The translations under genes were made by a program, and so were the position numbers. Source: Flectobacillus roseus (GTDB lineage: Bacteria > Bacteroidota > Bacteroidia > Cytophagales > Spirosomataceae). Taken from it: a stretch of DNA of 64,000 nucleotides. The notes under the pieces are model-generated. The model was not told the origin of the DNA and made no database searches. It saw only the letters and a list, made by a program, of their open reading frames with translations. Position 1 is the first letter of the stretch. Each line of letters opens with the position of its first letter. The stretch lies in assembly GCF_030056665.1 (NCBI RefSeq), contig NZ_JASHIG010000018.1; one strand, given 5' to 3'. Positions 1-8,271 of this stretch are shown in pieces.

Positions 1-46
1 CTAGAACCGGGGCGGCGTACCGCTCAAAGTCATTATTGGTCTCCAT
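1..46 (-). CDS. possible start of a gene running off the left edge
   Basis: On the minus strand an ATG at 46-44 opens a frame that stays open to the window edge and would encode METNNDFERYAAPVL. The fragment is too short to assign to a family. It would be divergent from nothing visible and upstream of the Nudix gene on the same strand. It may simply be a chance frame. Confidence 0.35.
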   Translation of the reverse strand, partial: METNNDFERYAAPVL

Positions 47-182
47 AAAAAAACTGTGAAAAGTAAAAATAAAACTTTTTGTTAAATTTTTACCTGACAC
101 AGTTTAATGAATACTCTCGCCATAGCTTGAAATCCTTCGAACAGTCTCAACTCCGCACTCAAAATTCAAAACTCAACACTTA

Positions 183-620
183 TTAGTGCCATTTCTGGTT
201 TATTTTTCCGACATATTTTCCTAGTTGATTCTGAAAAAGGACGTCTTGTAATTCAGCTCCAACATTAGGATACATTTCCAACTGATTGATTTCTGACAGA
301 GGAATCCATTTGATTTCTAAAGCACTCGTCTCTGAAGGATTCAAAATCGGAATTCCACCAATAACCTGCGCGATAAATACACAGTGTAATACATCTGTTT
401 TTTGTTGGGGTAGAATTACCTCTCCCGTCAATAACATTGAACCTACCTCTATTTCTATCCCTAGTTCTTCTCTGAGTTCTCTTTCCAAAGTACCGACCAA
501 TGTTTCACCGGGATCAGTATTGCCGCCGGGTAAATTATAAACTTGGGTACTACCATATTCATAACGCATCAATAGTAGGTGGTTGTTTTCGATAATTGCT
601 ACACTTGGCCTTACTTTCAT
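183..620 (-). CDS. Nudix hydrolase
   Basis: A 145-residue single-domain Nudix protein. The Nudix box is intact: G33, E39, then R47-E48-L49-R50-E51-E52-L53-G54-I55, matching Gx5Ex7REUxEExGU, so the magnesium-binding catalytic helix is present. Such enzymes hydrolyse a nucleoside diphosphate linked to another group. The substrate (oxidised NTP, ADP-ribose, sugar nucleotide or other) cannot be read from the sequence. No signal peptide is visible, so it should be cytoplasmic. It is a monocistronic gene ahead of divergent neighbours. Confidence 0.9.
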   Translation of the reverse strand: MKVRPSVAIIENNHLLLMRYEYGSTQVYNLPGGNTDPGETLVGTLERELREELGIEIEVGSMLLTGEVILPQQKTDVLHCVFIAQVIGGIPILNPSETSALEIKWIPLSEINQLEMYPNVGAELQDVLFQNQLGKYVGKINQKWH

Positions 621-836
621 AAACTACTTATTTAAAATTATTGAGATGTTGAGTAATAGAAGTATACCTTTTTGTAGTTTTAGGCAAGCCCCTATTCACT
701 TTTTTCTTAATGAAATGTTAACGTATAAAATATTCTAGGGGTAAAATACGATTGATTTGTCAGTAAGACAAATGAACCTCAGAAAAACTTCTTAATCAAA
801 ACGCCCTTAAAAAAGGCATAAACACGTATAGTTATT

Positions 837-1556
837 ATGAAAACTTCAAAGAAAACTCTATTCCTAAGCGTTATAGGCTTAATGATATTTACTTTAACAG
901 GATGTTTTCTCCGAGGAGAAGAAATTAGGCCAAGATTTGAAGAAATCCAGAGGGAAGTTCGTCTCCGTGACTTTGATGGTATCGAGATGGGTAGTGGATT
1001 TAAAGTAAATGTGAGAGCTGGAAACACCTACAGTATCTATGTACGTGGGGATGTAATAGATATAAATGACCTTAATATTTATGTACGAAACGGGGTATTA
1101 ATTGCGAACTATCGTTATCCTCGTAATAACCGCTATCAGGTTACTTTTGATATTGTAATGCCATCATTGCGCTCTATCGAATTGTATGGCGCAAGCACAG
1201 GTAAGGTATATGGTTTCGATGAAAGAGATATGTATGTTAGCCTTGAAGCTTCTTCATACCTAGACCTAAACTCTGATATACAATATTTTACTTTTAATCT
1301 CTCTGGCGCATCTACTATGGATGTATTGGGTGATACCCAAAAGATCTCTGGAGGTGTATTCGGGGCATCATTAGTTAATGGTTTTTCGATGAGAAGTGAG
1401 GAGGCATACTTAGATGTATCTGGAGCTAGTAAAGTAAGAGTAATGGCCTCTCGTTATCTCAATGTGGTAGCATCAGGAGCAAGCTCGGTATATTTCAGAG
1501 GCACTCCAGTCGTAGACGCCAAGACTTCGGGAGGCAGTGTCGTGAGACAAGACTAG
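837..1556 (+). CDS. DUF2807 (GIN-domain) lipoprotein
   Basis: A 239-residue exported protein. The N terminus has a lysine-rich start, a hydrophobic stretch and a lipobox L20-T21-G22-C23, so Cys23 should be lipidated. The rest fits the putative auto-transporter adhesin head GIN domain (DUF2807): it starts with RDFDGIEMGSGFKVNV and continues as a regular beta-rich series with repeated [ILV]xxSGAS-type turns (LSGASTMDV, VSGASKVRV, ASGASSVYF), typical of a right-handed beta-helix. DUF2807 proteins are common surface or periplasmic proteins of Bacteroidota, and their ligand is generally unknown. Ends in VRQD, followed by a hairpin terminator. Confidence 0.85.
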   Translation: MKTSKKTLFLSVIGLMIFTLTGCFLRGEEIRPRFEEIQREVRLRDFDGIEMGSGFKVNVRAGNTYSIYVRGDVIDINDLNIYVRNGVLIANYRYPRNNRYQVTFDIVMPSLRSIELYGASTGKVYGFDERDMYVSLEASSYLDLNSDIQYFTFNLSGASTMDVLGDTQKISGGVFGASLVNGFSMRSEEAYLDVSGASKVRVMASRYLNVVASGASSVYFRGTPVVDAKTSGGSVVRQD

Positions 1557-1595
1557 AAATCTTCATTTGACAGTATATATTTGTGGCGATTTAAA

Positions 1596-1625
1596 GAAGG
1601 CGGGATTTTCTCGCCTTTTTTCTTT
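1596..1625 (+). terminator. rho-independent terminator after DUF2807 gene
   Basis: A six-base-pair stem, AAGGCG at 1597-1602 with CGCCTT at 1612-1617, closes a 9-nt loop and is followed by a run of Ts. It lies 40 bp after the stop codon. Confidence 0.75.
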
Positions 1626-1777
1626 GTTGATGGAAGTAGCTAAAATTTCCAGTAATTTTGAAAAAGAAACAAATGCTCACTCTTTAAGTCGTTATGACCT
1701 TAGTTATTCCACTTAGTAGGTGAATTTATTCGCCCGTAACGAAAAAGGTTAAACTGCTTTTTGTAAAACAACTTGAT

Positions 1778-2170
1778 ATGAATCAACACATTGCCCATAT
1801 CGCTATTGTCGTGGATGACTACGACCAAGCGATTGAGTTTTATACCCAAAAATTACACTTCGATTTAATCGAAGATACTGTCATGAGTCCCGAAAAACGT
1901 TGGGTATTAGTAAAGCCGAAAGGAGCCAAAGAATGTGCCATACTGCTGGCAAAAGCAGCTAATGCAGAGCAGAAAACCAGAGTAGGCAACCAAACAGGAG
2001 GAAGAGTATTTTTGTTTTTATATACAGATGATATTGAAAGAGATTATCAAAATCTATTGACACATCAAATCAAAATCGTAAGAGAACCAAAACAAGAAGT
2101 GTATGGAACAGTAGCCGTATTTGAAGACTTGTATGGTAATCTCTGGGATTTAATTCAACGAAATGTTTAA
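1778..2170 (+). CDS. VOC (glyoxalase/bleomycin-resistance) family protein
   Basis: A 130-residue protein with the vicinal-oxygen-chelate fold pattern. It opens with HIAHIAIVVDDYDQAIEFYT (beta strand with the first metal-ligand His, then the DYxxAIxFY helix) and ends with AVFEDLYGNLWDLIQ, the usual last strand with DPxGNxW and an acidic metal-ligand position. The length suits a single-module VOC enzyme that dimerises. Substrate specificity (glyoxalase, dioxygenase, antibiotic binding) cannot be decided. It is cytoplasmic, with no signal peptide, and stands alone between repeats. Confidence 0.85.
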   Translation: MNQHIAHIAIVVDDYDQAIEFYTQKLHFDLIEDTVMSPEKRWVLVKPKGAKECAILLAKAANAEQKTRVGNQTGGRVFLFLYTDDIERDYQNLLTHQIKIVREPKQEVYGTVAVFEDLYGNLWDLIQRNV

Positions 2171-2208
2171 TTGTATACTAGTTGTATACGAAGGATTATG
2201 AAAACAAT

Positions 2209-2372
2209 TATTTTGGATAACGGATGTTGGATTTTGGAAGTGTAACCTTTTATGTTTTGTAAAAAATAAAGGTATTTTACTTTATTTGCGATCTGTAACC
2301 TTCTGTATTTTGTAAAAACAAAGATGATTTTCTTTAATTTCCGAAATCAGAAATCCCAAATCCGCAATAGTT
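2209..2372. repeat. dispersed inverted-arm repeat, copy 1 (family R2)
   Basis: The left arm is GGATAACGGATGTTGGATTT (begins about 2215) and the right arm is TTCCGAAATCAGAAATCCCA (begins about 2339). The reverse complement of the right arm closely resembles the left arm, so the unit can fold into a long imperfect hairpin. Related units lie at 54895-55002 (inverted) and 62818-62912. The flank CTAATTCACAATTCA at 2392 also recurs near the second copy. The unit is non-coding. Confidence 0.7.
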
Positions 2373-2422
2373 GGAAATCCTTCGTACAGCTCTAATTCAC
2401 AATTCATCACTCATACTTAAAT

Positions 2423-3520
2423 ATGATTTTAATAAAAGATATTACCAATTACATGGAGCGATTAGCACCGCTATCCTTACAAGAAAGTTATGATAATGCA
2501 GGCCTTATCGTTGGAGACCCTAGCGAGGAAGTAAAAGGTATTTTATGTACCCTCGACTGTACGGAGGCTGTGGTAGAGGAGGCGATTCAGTCGGGATGCA
2601 ATTTGATTATTGCCCATCATCCGATTGTTTTTAAAGGTTTGAAAAAACTAAATGGTAAAAACTACGTTGAAAGAGTAGTCATCAAAGCCATCAAAAATGA
2701 TATTGCTATTTATGCCTCACATACCAATTTGGATCACGTGGAAGGTGGCGTAAATTTTAAGATTGCTGAAAAGTTAGGCTTACAAAATGTGAGGATATTG
2801 CAACCGAAAAAAAATCTTCTTAAAAAGCTGGTAACTTTTGTGCCTGTAGAGCATGGTCAAAAAGTGTTGGATGCTTTGTACGAAGCAGGAGCTGGACAAA
2901 TAGGAGATTATAAAAATTGTAGTTTCAGAGTGGAGGGAACAGGCACCTTTCGTCCTACAGGAGGTGCAAACCCCTTTATCGGAACAGTAGGTCAAGATGA
3001 GGAGGTAAAAGAATTTCGAATAGAGGTCATTCTTCAAGCACATCAAGAATATATGATTTTGAGTGCTTTAAAAAAAGCGCACCCTTATGAAGAGGTTGCT
3101 TATTATTTGTCTAACTTAGAGAATGATTTAGCACAAGTGGGCGCTGGGGCAATCGGAAGTTTGGACGAAGCCTTAGATGAATCATCTTTTTTACAATACC
3201 TAAAAGACGCAATGGCTTTATCTACCATTCGTCACACGCCACTTTCAGGGAAAAAAATCCAGAAAGTAGCAGTATGTGGAGGAGCGGGAGGCTTTTTACT
3301 AAATGATGCCATTAGACAAGGCGCAGACGTGTTTGTGACGGCAGATTACAAATATCATGAGTTTTTTGATGCCGAAAACAAGATTATCATCTGTGACATT
3401 GGACATTATGAGTCAGAAGTTTACACAAAGGAATTAATAATTAGTTATTTATCTGAAAAATTTAGTAATTTTGCGATTCTCAAAAGTCAGGTAAATACGA
3501 ATCCTGTACAGTATTTTTGA
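2423..3520 (+). CDS. Nif3-like dinuclear metal centre protein
   Basis: A 365-residue member of the Nif3/YbgI/YqfO family (often annotated as GTP cyclohydrolase 1 type 2-like). Metal-ligand motifs are present: H65-H66-P in the AHHP loop, SHTNLDH near residue 97, and the C-terminal DIGHYESE. The middle part, about residues 125-230, is the extra domain related to PII/CutA found in the long (YqfO-type) versions, which explains a length well above the 250-residue short forms. Family members form hexameric toroids with two metals per subunit; their physiological reaction remains uncertain. Close to the zinc-ribbon gene downstream (85 bp), a pairing also known in other Bacteroidota. Confidence 0.92.
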   Translation: MILIKDITNYMERLAPLSLQESYDNAGLIVGDPSEEVKGILCTLDCTEAVVEEAIQSGCNLIIAHHPIVFKGLKKLNGKNYVERVVIKAIKNDIAIYASHTNLDHVEGGVNFKIAEKLGLQNVRILQPKKNLLKKLVTFVPVEHGQKVLDALYEAGAGQIGDYKNCSFRVEGTGTFRPTGGANPFIGTVGQDEEVKEFRIEVILQAHQEYMILSALKKAHPYEEVAYYLSNLENDLAQVGAGAIGSLDEALDESSFLQYLKDAMALSTIRHTPLSGKKIQKVAVCGGAGGFLLNDAIRQGADVFVTADYKYHEFFDAENKIIICDIGHYESEVYTKELIISYLSEKFSNFAILKSQVNTNPVQYF

Positions 3521-3569
3521 ACAGGCGTTAGGAGTAGAGGGTAATCATTACAACATAGAACTTAACAAA

Positions 3570-3604
3570 TAACGTTTAACGCATAACGAATAACGTATAA
3601 CGAA
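3570..3604 (+). repeat. five tandem TAACGNN heptamers abutting a start codon
   Basis: TAACGTT, TAACGCA, TAACGAA, TAACGTA and TAACGAA run head to tail and stop one base before the ATG at 3606. This occupies the place of the ribosome-binding site of the zinc-ribbon gene. The function is unknown. Confidence 0.7.
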
Positions 3605-3605
3605 A

Positions 3606-4364
3606 ATGGCAGTAGTAGCTAACGAAACAACCATTGCTCAGAAATTAGAAGCACTTCTGAAACTTCAGACCATAGATTCATCTTTAGATAGTATCAAAAA
3701 AATGCGTGGCGATTTGCCAGAAGAGGTTCGTGATTTGGAGGATGAAATTGCTGGTATCGAGACACGTATCGGAAAATTCAATCGTGAGATCGCTTCTTTG
3801 GAAGAAGAAATTTCGAAGAATAGAAATACGAAAAAAGAATCAGAAAAGCTTGTAAACAAATACAAAGACCAACAGATGAACGTTCGTAACAACCGTGAAT
3901 ACGACGCCATCTCGAAGGAAATCGAATTACAACAATTGGAAATCGAATTAGCAGACAAACGTATGCGTGAATTCGAATTCAAAATCTTAAACAAACGTGA
4001 TGATGTTTCTGAAACTGAAACTCGTCTTTTCCACCGTCAAAAAGACCTTGATGCAAAACGTAAAGAATTGGACGTTTTGATTTCAGAAAGCGAAGACGAT
4101 GAGCAACGTTTGTTGAAAGATCGTGACAAAGCAGTGAAGTTCGTTGAAGAACGTTTATTGCGCCCTTACGATAAATTAAGAACAAACTATGCAAACGGAC
4201 TTGCAGTAGTTTTGGTTAAGCGTGGTGCTTGTGGTGGTTGTTTCAACGTAGTTCCTCCACAACGTCAGGCAGACATCAAAGACCACAAACGTATTATCGT
4301 ATGTGAGCACTGCGGACGTATCCTGGCTGGTGTTGAAGATGTTATCACAGCTTCAAAACGCTAA
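3606..4364 (+). CDS. coiled-coil C4-type zinc-ribbon protein
   Basis: A 252-residue cytoplasmic protein. Residues about 10-185 are rich in heptads of E, K, L and I and should form a long antiparallel coiled coil. The C terminus has a zinc ribbon with C209-x2-C212 (GACGGC) and C233-x2-C236 (CEHCG), so all four ligands are present. This is the DUF164/CT398-type architecture, widespread in bacteria and suggested to act as a nucleic-acid or protein-complex scaffold; its exact role is not settled. Followed by a strong terminator. Confidence 0.88.
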   Translation: MAVVANETTIAQKLEALLKLQTIDSSLDSIKKMRGDLPEEVRDLEDEIAGIETRIGKFNREIASLEEEISKNRNTKKESEKLVNKYKDQQMNVRNNREYDAISKEIELQQLEIELADKRMREFEFKILNKRDDVSETETRLFHRQKDLDAKRKELDVLISESEDDEQRLLKDRDKAVKFVEERLLRPYDKLRTNYANGLAVVLVKRGACGGCFNVVPPQRQADIKDHKRIIVCEHCGRILAGVEDVITASKR

Positions 4365-4386
4365 GAAATCTGCTAAAAATATATCT

Positions 4387-4424
4387 AAAGCCCATAACTC
4401 GACAGTTATGGGCTTTATTTGTTT
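4387..4424 (+). terminator. strong rho-independent terminator after the zinc-ribbon gene
   Basis: A perfect 13-bp stem, AAAGCCCATAACT at 4387-4399 with AGTTATGGGCTTT at 4404-4416, closes a CGAC tetraloop. A T-rich tail follows. Confidence 0.88.
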
Positions 4425-4503
4425 ATGACAAATTTGCTCCACGACTTTTTGCAACTTAATCATAGTATTGACGTTATAAAACTTTCAAATAAAGCTGTTA
4501 AAT

Positions 4504-5982
4504 ATGCGAAGGTTAATCGTTGTTTTTCTGGTGTTGATAAATTTTCAAAGTAAAGCCAATGACTTTGAGTGGAATCCAATATTACAAAAGGCTTATACTT
4601 CACTTTGGAAACTGCGCTTGCAAGAAACCAGAGCTTTATTAGCTTCACAAAAAAACACTTCAGGAATTAAGCTATATCTTCAAAGCTACACCGATTTAAT
4701 CGAGTTGATGGTTACAGAAGATAAAGCCGATTTTGAGCAGTTTCTCGATACACAATCTTCTCGACTGACTTTATTGGAAGGTTTCCCTGATACCTCTCCC
4801 GAAAAACAATGGATTATTGCCGAAATGTATCTGCATTTGGCTACAGCTAAGCTCAAATTTGGACACGAAGTAAAAGGTGCATGGAATTTGATAAAAGCCT
4901 CTAAATTGCTCGAAAGTAACGCCAAGAAGTTTCCCAATTTTATCCCGCAACAAAAATCACTTGGTTTGATTCATATTATGGTAGGGTCGATACCACAGAA
5001 TTTTTTGTGGGTAGCCAAACTTTTAGGACTTAAGGGTTCTGTTAAAAATGGCTTGCAGGAATTGAAAAATGTAAGCAAAAATGAACCTCGCTATGCGATT
5101 GAAGCCAACATAATGTATTATTTAGCTCATGCCTATATACTAGGTTTTACTCCTTTGATTTTGCAGGATTATGAGCAGTTTTTGGAGAAAAATGATTATA
5201 GTCTTTTAATCCAATTTTTAGGAGTCACCACCTATATGAAAGAGGGTAATAGCAGTCAAGCCAGTGTATTGCTCAAAAAATGCGATGCCCTAAATGCTCA
5301 GGCTGGTTATTGGGCCTTTCCATTTTTACAATATCTACATGCCGAAATCGAGATTCAGAAAGGGAGTTACACGCTGGCGAGTCGGTATTATCAAGTGTTT
5401 TTACAACAATACAAAGGCATCAACTTTATCAAGGATACCTATTACAAATTGTTTTTATGCTTTTGGCTTAATAATGAGGATACCAAAGCGATTACTTATT
5501 TCGAAAAGATAAAAACACAAGGTTCAACTATTGTGGAGGCAGATCAGTCTGCCTTACGATTTGTTGAAAAGTTTAATGTTTCTGTCAAAAACGAGGCTCA
5601 TAAAAAGCTTATGAAGGCACGATTAGCATTTGATGGTGGCTATTATCAAAAAGCAAAAGAATTGATGACTGACTTGAAGGAAAATCAATTTAGTCACAAT
5701 ACCGAGAAAGCAGAATATAACTATAGAAAAGGAAGAGTTTTTCAAAAACTACATGAGATAACCTTGGCGGAGGAGCATTTTGAAAAAGCTATTGTACTTA
5801 GTCAGAATGCCTCGATTAGTTATGGCGCATTAGCGTGTTTACAGCTTGGGTATATATTTCAAGAGACTAAGCAAAAAGAAAAAGCCAAATACTATTTCGA
5901 AAAAGTACTGACCTATTCAAAGCATGAATATAAAAACTCTGCAGACAACAAAGCCAAAGCAGCCTTGAATACCTTAAATTAG
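4504..5982 (+). CDS. exported TPR-repeat protein
   Basis: A 492-residue protein with an N-terminal signal peptide (MRRLIVVFLVLINFQSKA). The mature part is alpha-helical with degenerate TPR units: for example ALAYxYxxxFLQQY-like pairs around residues 270-300, then KAxxLMTDLKENQ and AEYNYRKGRVFQKLHEIT..AEEHFEKAI around 385-430, and a last unit ending KAKYYFEKVLTY near 465. TPR arrays bind other proteins. No catalytic domain is visible and the partner is unknown. It is a monocistronic gene facing accD, with a bidirectional terminator and repeat between them. Confidence 0.75.
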   Translation: MRRLIVVFLVLINFQSKANDFEWNPILQKAYTSLWKLRLQETRALLASQKNTSGIKLYLQSYTDLIELMVTEDKADFEQFLDTQSSRLTLLEGFPDTSPEKQWIIAEMYLHLATAKLKFGHEVKGAWNLIKASKLLESNAKKFPNFIPQQKSLGLIHIMVGSIPQNFLWVAKLLGLKGSVKNGLQELKNVSKNEPRYAIEANIMYYLAHAYILGFTPLILQDYEQFLEKNDYSLLIQFLGVTTYMKEGNSSQASVLLKKCDALNAQAGYWAFPFLQYLHAEIEIQKGSYTLASRYYQVFLQQYKGINFIKDTYYKLFLCFWLNNEDTKAITYFEKIKTQGSTIVEADQSALRFVEKFNVSVKNEAHKKLMKARLAFDGGYYQKAKELMTDLKENQFSHNTEKAEYNYRKGRVFQKLHEITLAEEHFEKAIVLSQNASISYGALACLQLGYIFQETKQKEKAKYYFEKVLTYSKHEYKNSADNKAKAALNTLN

Positions 5983-6035
5983 AGTGATATAAAGTATCAG
6001 GCAAGAGCCATCTATCCTCCACTGAGTAATTTTCA

Positions 6036-6128
6036 ACAGTAGAGACGTAATACTTTACGTCTTAAACCGAATCAGATATGGCATTAGCTAAAAAAGCGGT
6101 CGAAAATTGAATTTCGACCGCTTTTTTT
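6036..6128. repeat. double-hairpin convergent-gene repeat, copy 1 (family R1)
   Basis: Contains hairpin 1 (AGACGTAA / TTACGTCT at 6042-6061) and hairpin 2 (AAAAAGCGGTCGAAA at 6091-6105 with TTTCGACCGCTTTTT at 6112-6126). Hairpin 2 is a bidirectional terminator for the two convergent genes. Sister copies lie at 8067-8167 and, inverted, at 17890-17992. All three lie between convergently transcribed genes. Confidence 0.75.
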
Positions 6129-6230
6129 ACACCTAAATAGCTTTAACCTATCTCTCTTTATTGGTAAATATTGACTTAAAACAATCACTAGTTCGCTCAA
6201 TCAACATTCACTCAATAAATAGCACATCGC

Positions 6231-7073
6231 TTATTTCAACATATTGAACAAAGCTGTAAGCTTATCTTTCAAATCTTTTCTATCTACAATAAAATCTAAG
6301 AAGCCGTGTTCTAACACAAACTCAGCACTTTGGAAACCTTTTGGAAGGTCTTTACCGATAGTTTCGCGGATAACGCGAGGACCCGCAAATCCAATTAAAG
6401 CACCTGGCTCAGAGATATTGAAGTCACCCAACATGGCGTAAGAAGCTGTAACACCACCAGTAGTAGGGTCTGTTAACAACGATACATAAGGGATTTTTGC
6501 TTCAGCAAGTAACGCTAATTTGGCTGATGTTTTAGCCATTTGCATCAATGAGAAACCAGCCTCCATCATACGAGCTCCACCAGATTTCGAAATCATCAAG
6601 AATGGAATTTTGTGCTTTAGAGAATAGTCAATCGCACGAGCAATTTTTTCGCCTACTACTGAGCCCATCGAACCACCAATAAATGAAAAGTCCATGGCTG
6701 CGATTACTACCTCTACATCATTCATTTTACCATGCGCAGTACGAACAGCATCTTTCAAGCCAGTTTTCTTTTCTGTAGCTTTGATACGATCAGGATAGCG
6801 TTTGGTATCTTCGAATTTGAGAGGGTCGCCCGACGACATAAAGGCATCTAGCTCTGTATAACGTGATTGGTCGAAAAGTAGCTCGAAGTAATCTTGTGAA
6901 CCGATTTTTTCGTGGTAGTTACACGACGAACAAGTCCAAGCAAATAGGCGATGTTCGCGCGTATGCATTACTTTTTTACAAGAAGGACACTGATACCATA
7001 GACCATCTGGTGCTTCTCTTTTAGCTTCGGTTGGGGTCAAAATCCCCTTATCTTTTCTGGTAAACCAAGACAT
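6231..7073 (-). CDS. accD: acetyl-CoA carboxylase carboxyltransferase subunit beta
   Basis: A 280-residue AccD. It transfers the carboxyl group from carboxybiotin to acetyl-CoA to make malonyl-CoA, the first committed step of fatty-acid synthesis, together with AccA. The N-terminal zinc finger is complete: C29-x2-C32-x15-C48-x2-C51. The crotonase-fold core carries the SKSGGARMMEAG segment and the TTGGVTASYA motif of the active-site region. Length and start fit the family. accA is not adjacent. A TTTG-N23-TATCTTTG promoter lies about 85 bp upstream of the start. Confidence 0.97.
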   Translation of the reverse strand: MSWFTRKDKGILTPTEAKREAPDGLWYQCPSCKKVMHTREHRLFAWTCSSCNYHEKIGSQDYFELLFDQSRYTELDAFMSSGDPLKFEDTKRYPDRIKATEKKTGLKDAVRTAHGKMNDVEVVIAAMDFSFIGGSMGSVVGEKIARAIDYSLKHKIPFLMISKSGGARMMEAGFSLMQMAKTSAKLALLAEAKIPYVSLLTDPTTGGVTASYAMLGDFNISEPGALIGFAGPRVIRETIGKDLPKGFQSAEFVLEHGFLDFIVDRKDLKDKLTALFNMLK

Positions 7074-7157
7074 ATTTCTTTTTCAATTAAAGATTTTACG
7101 TGTTTTTTAGGAAAAGAAACACTAGGTAAAATACTCGTTGTGAGTGATAATGAATCG

Positions 7158-7192
7158 CAAAGATAAAACTTAAGCAATCGAGAATTAACAAA
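7158..7192 (-). promoter_or_regulatory. Bacteroidota-type promoter of accD
   Basis: Read on the minus strand: TTTG (7192-7189), 23-nt spacer, TATCTTTG (7165-7158). This fits the TTG / TAnnTTTG consensus of the Bacteroidota housekeeping sigma factor and implies a leader of roughly 75-85 nt. Confidence 0.6.
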
Positions 7193-7335
7193 AACTTGAA
7201 TTTTATCTAAGCTTTTTCGTTTTAGTAGTTGATTTTAAGTCCAGAAATTTACAGATAAAGTGTTGATTTTGACAACATTTTCCGTAATTTATTGGTCTAT
7301 ATAACTAAAAACACAACAATCTAAGTTCTTTTGAA

Positions 7336-7992
7336 ATGAAAAAAATCGCCTCATTTTTGATAATCTGTTTATTATCCTATCATACTAAAGCCCAATCTTA
7401 TCTTGAAACTCCCGATGGAAGGGTGTTATTTGATGGGCATGAAGTCAATGTGGAAGGTACGGTTTATATTCCTCAGGAGTTTAAAAAAGGATATTTGAAG
7501 TTTTCGAATGAAAGGAAAATGACAATTCCTCAAGTCCGATTTAATTCTTACGACAATCGTATCGAATTTAAAGAGGGTAAGGAAGAAAAGGTCTTGACCT
7601 TACCAATTGTCGAATTTGGGTTTGAGGAGGCTGCAGGCAGTATGCGAGTGTTCAAAAAAGGATTTCCTGCTATTGACCGACAGAATGATGGTACTTTTTA
7701 TGAAATCGCTTTTGATGGTAAATTCAAATTATTAAAATATTTTAAAGCACATAAATTTGATGTTTCGGGCTATAATTCAGCAACTAAAACGATGAAATTT
7801 GATATTAATGAGACCTTATATCTCTTGAAATCAGATAATACCATCGTGAAGGTAAAGAAAGACAAAAAATCTTTACTGGAAGCCTTGGGCAAAGATGAAA
7901 GTGCAGTGAAAGATTGGTGGAGTAAGGAAAAACCTAACCTAAAAAATGAAACTGATTTGAAAGCTTTCTTAGCTTATTTGGATACTCTATAA
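7336..7992 (+). CDS. exported protein of unknown function
   Basis: A 218-residue protein with a clear signal peptide (MKKIASFLIICLLSYHTKAQ, cleavage expected after the AQ). The mature part is rich in beta-strand-like segments (YLETPDGRVLFDGHEVNVEG, KMTIPQVRFNSYDNRIEFKE) and ends in a charged helical tail (KDKKSLLEALGKDESAVKDW). No catalytic motif or known domain was recognised. Proteins of this style are frequent single genes in Bacteroidota genomes. It faces the protease gene across an R1 repeat. Confidence 0.8.
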   Translation: MKKIASFLIICLLSYHTKAQSYLETPDGRVLFDGHEVNVEGTVYIPQEFKKGYLKFSNERKMTIPQVRFNSYDNRIEFKEGKEEKVLTLPIVEFGFEEAAGSMRVFKKGFPAIDRQNDGTFYEIAFDGKFKLLKYFKAHKFDVSGYNSATKTMKFDINETLYLLKSDNTIVKVKKDKKSLLEALGKDESAVKDWWSKEKPNLKNETDLKAFLAYLDTL

Positions 7993-8066
7993 AACATGAG
8001 TCATCCCGAATTTAGCGATTTAGTGATTTAGTGATTTAGCGAATGAGTGATTAATTTAAAATTTGT

Positions 8067-8167
8067 ATTTCATCAGTAGAGACGGAATGATTGCGTCTCA
8101 AGCCATTCATATCTAGCATAGTAGCATTAAAAAAGGGGTCGAAAAATATTTTTCGCCCCCTTTTTGA
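8067..8167. repeat. double-hairpin convergent-gene repeat, copy 2 (family R1)
   Basis: CATCAGTAGAGACGGAATGA begins the unit. Hairpin 1 is GAGACGGAAT / ATTGCGTCTC. Hairpin 2 is GGGGTCGAAAAA / TTTTTCGCCCCC with a T tail. Compared with copies 1 and 3, the second base pair of hairpin 2 has switched (C:G to G:C) on both arms. Just upstream, ATTTAGYG is repeated four times (about 8019-8041). The unit lies between the convergent genes ending at 7992 and 8272. Confidence 0.75.
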
Positions 8168-8271
8168 TACTATACTTCAGAATGACACTTCCTAAGACGC
8201 AAATTATTAGGTTGTTACAGGTGATTTTTCTTAAAATAATCACTCATTCACTCAATCTCAATTCACTCAAT

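Noticed and set aside
5280..5512. Small plus-strand frames inside the TPR gene
   Set aside because: Alternate-frame shadows of a well-supported gene.
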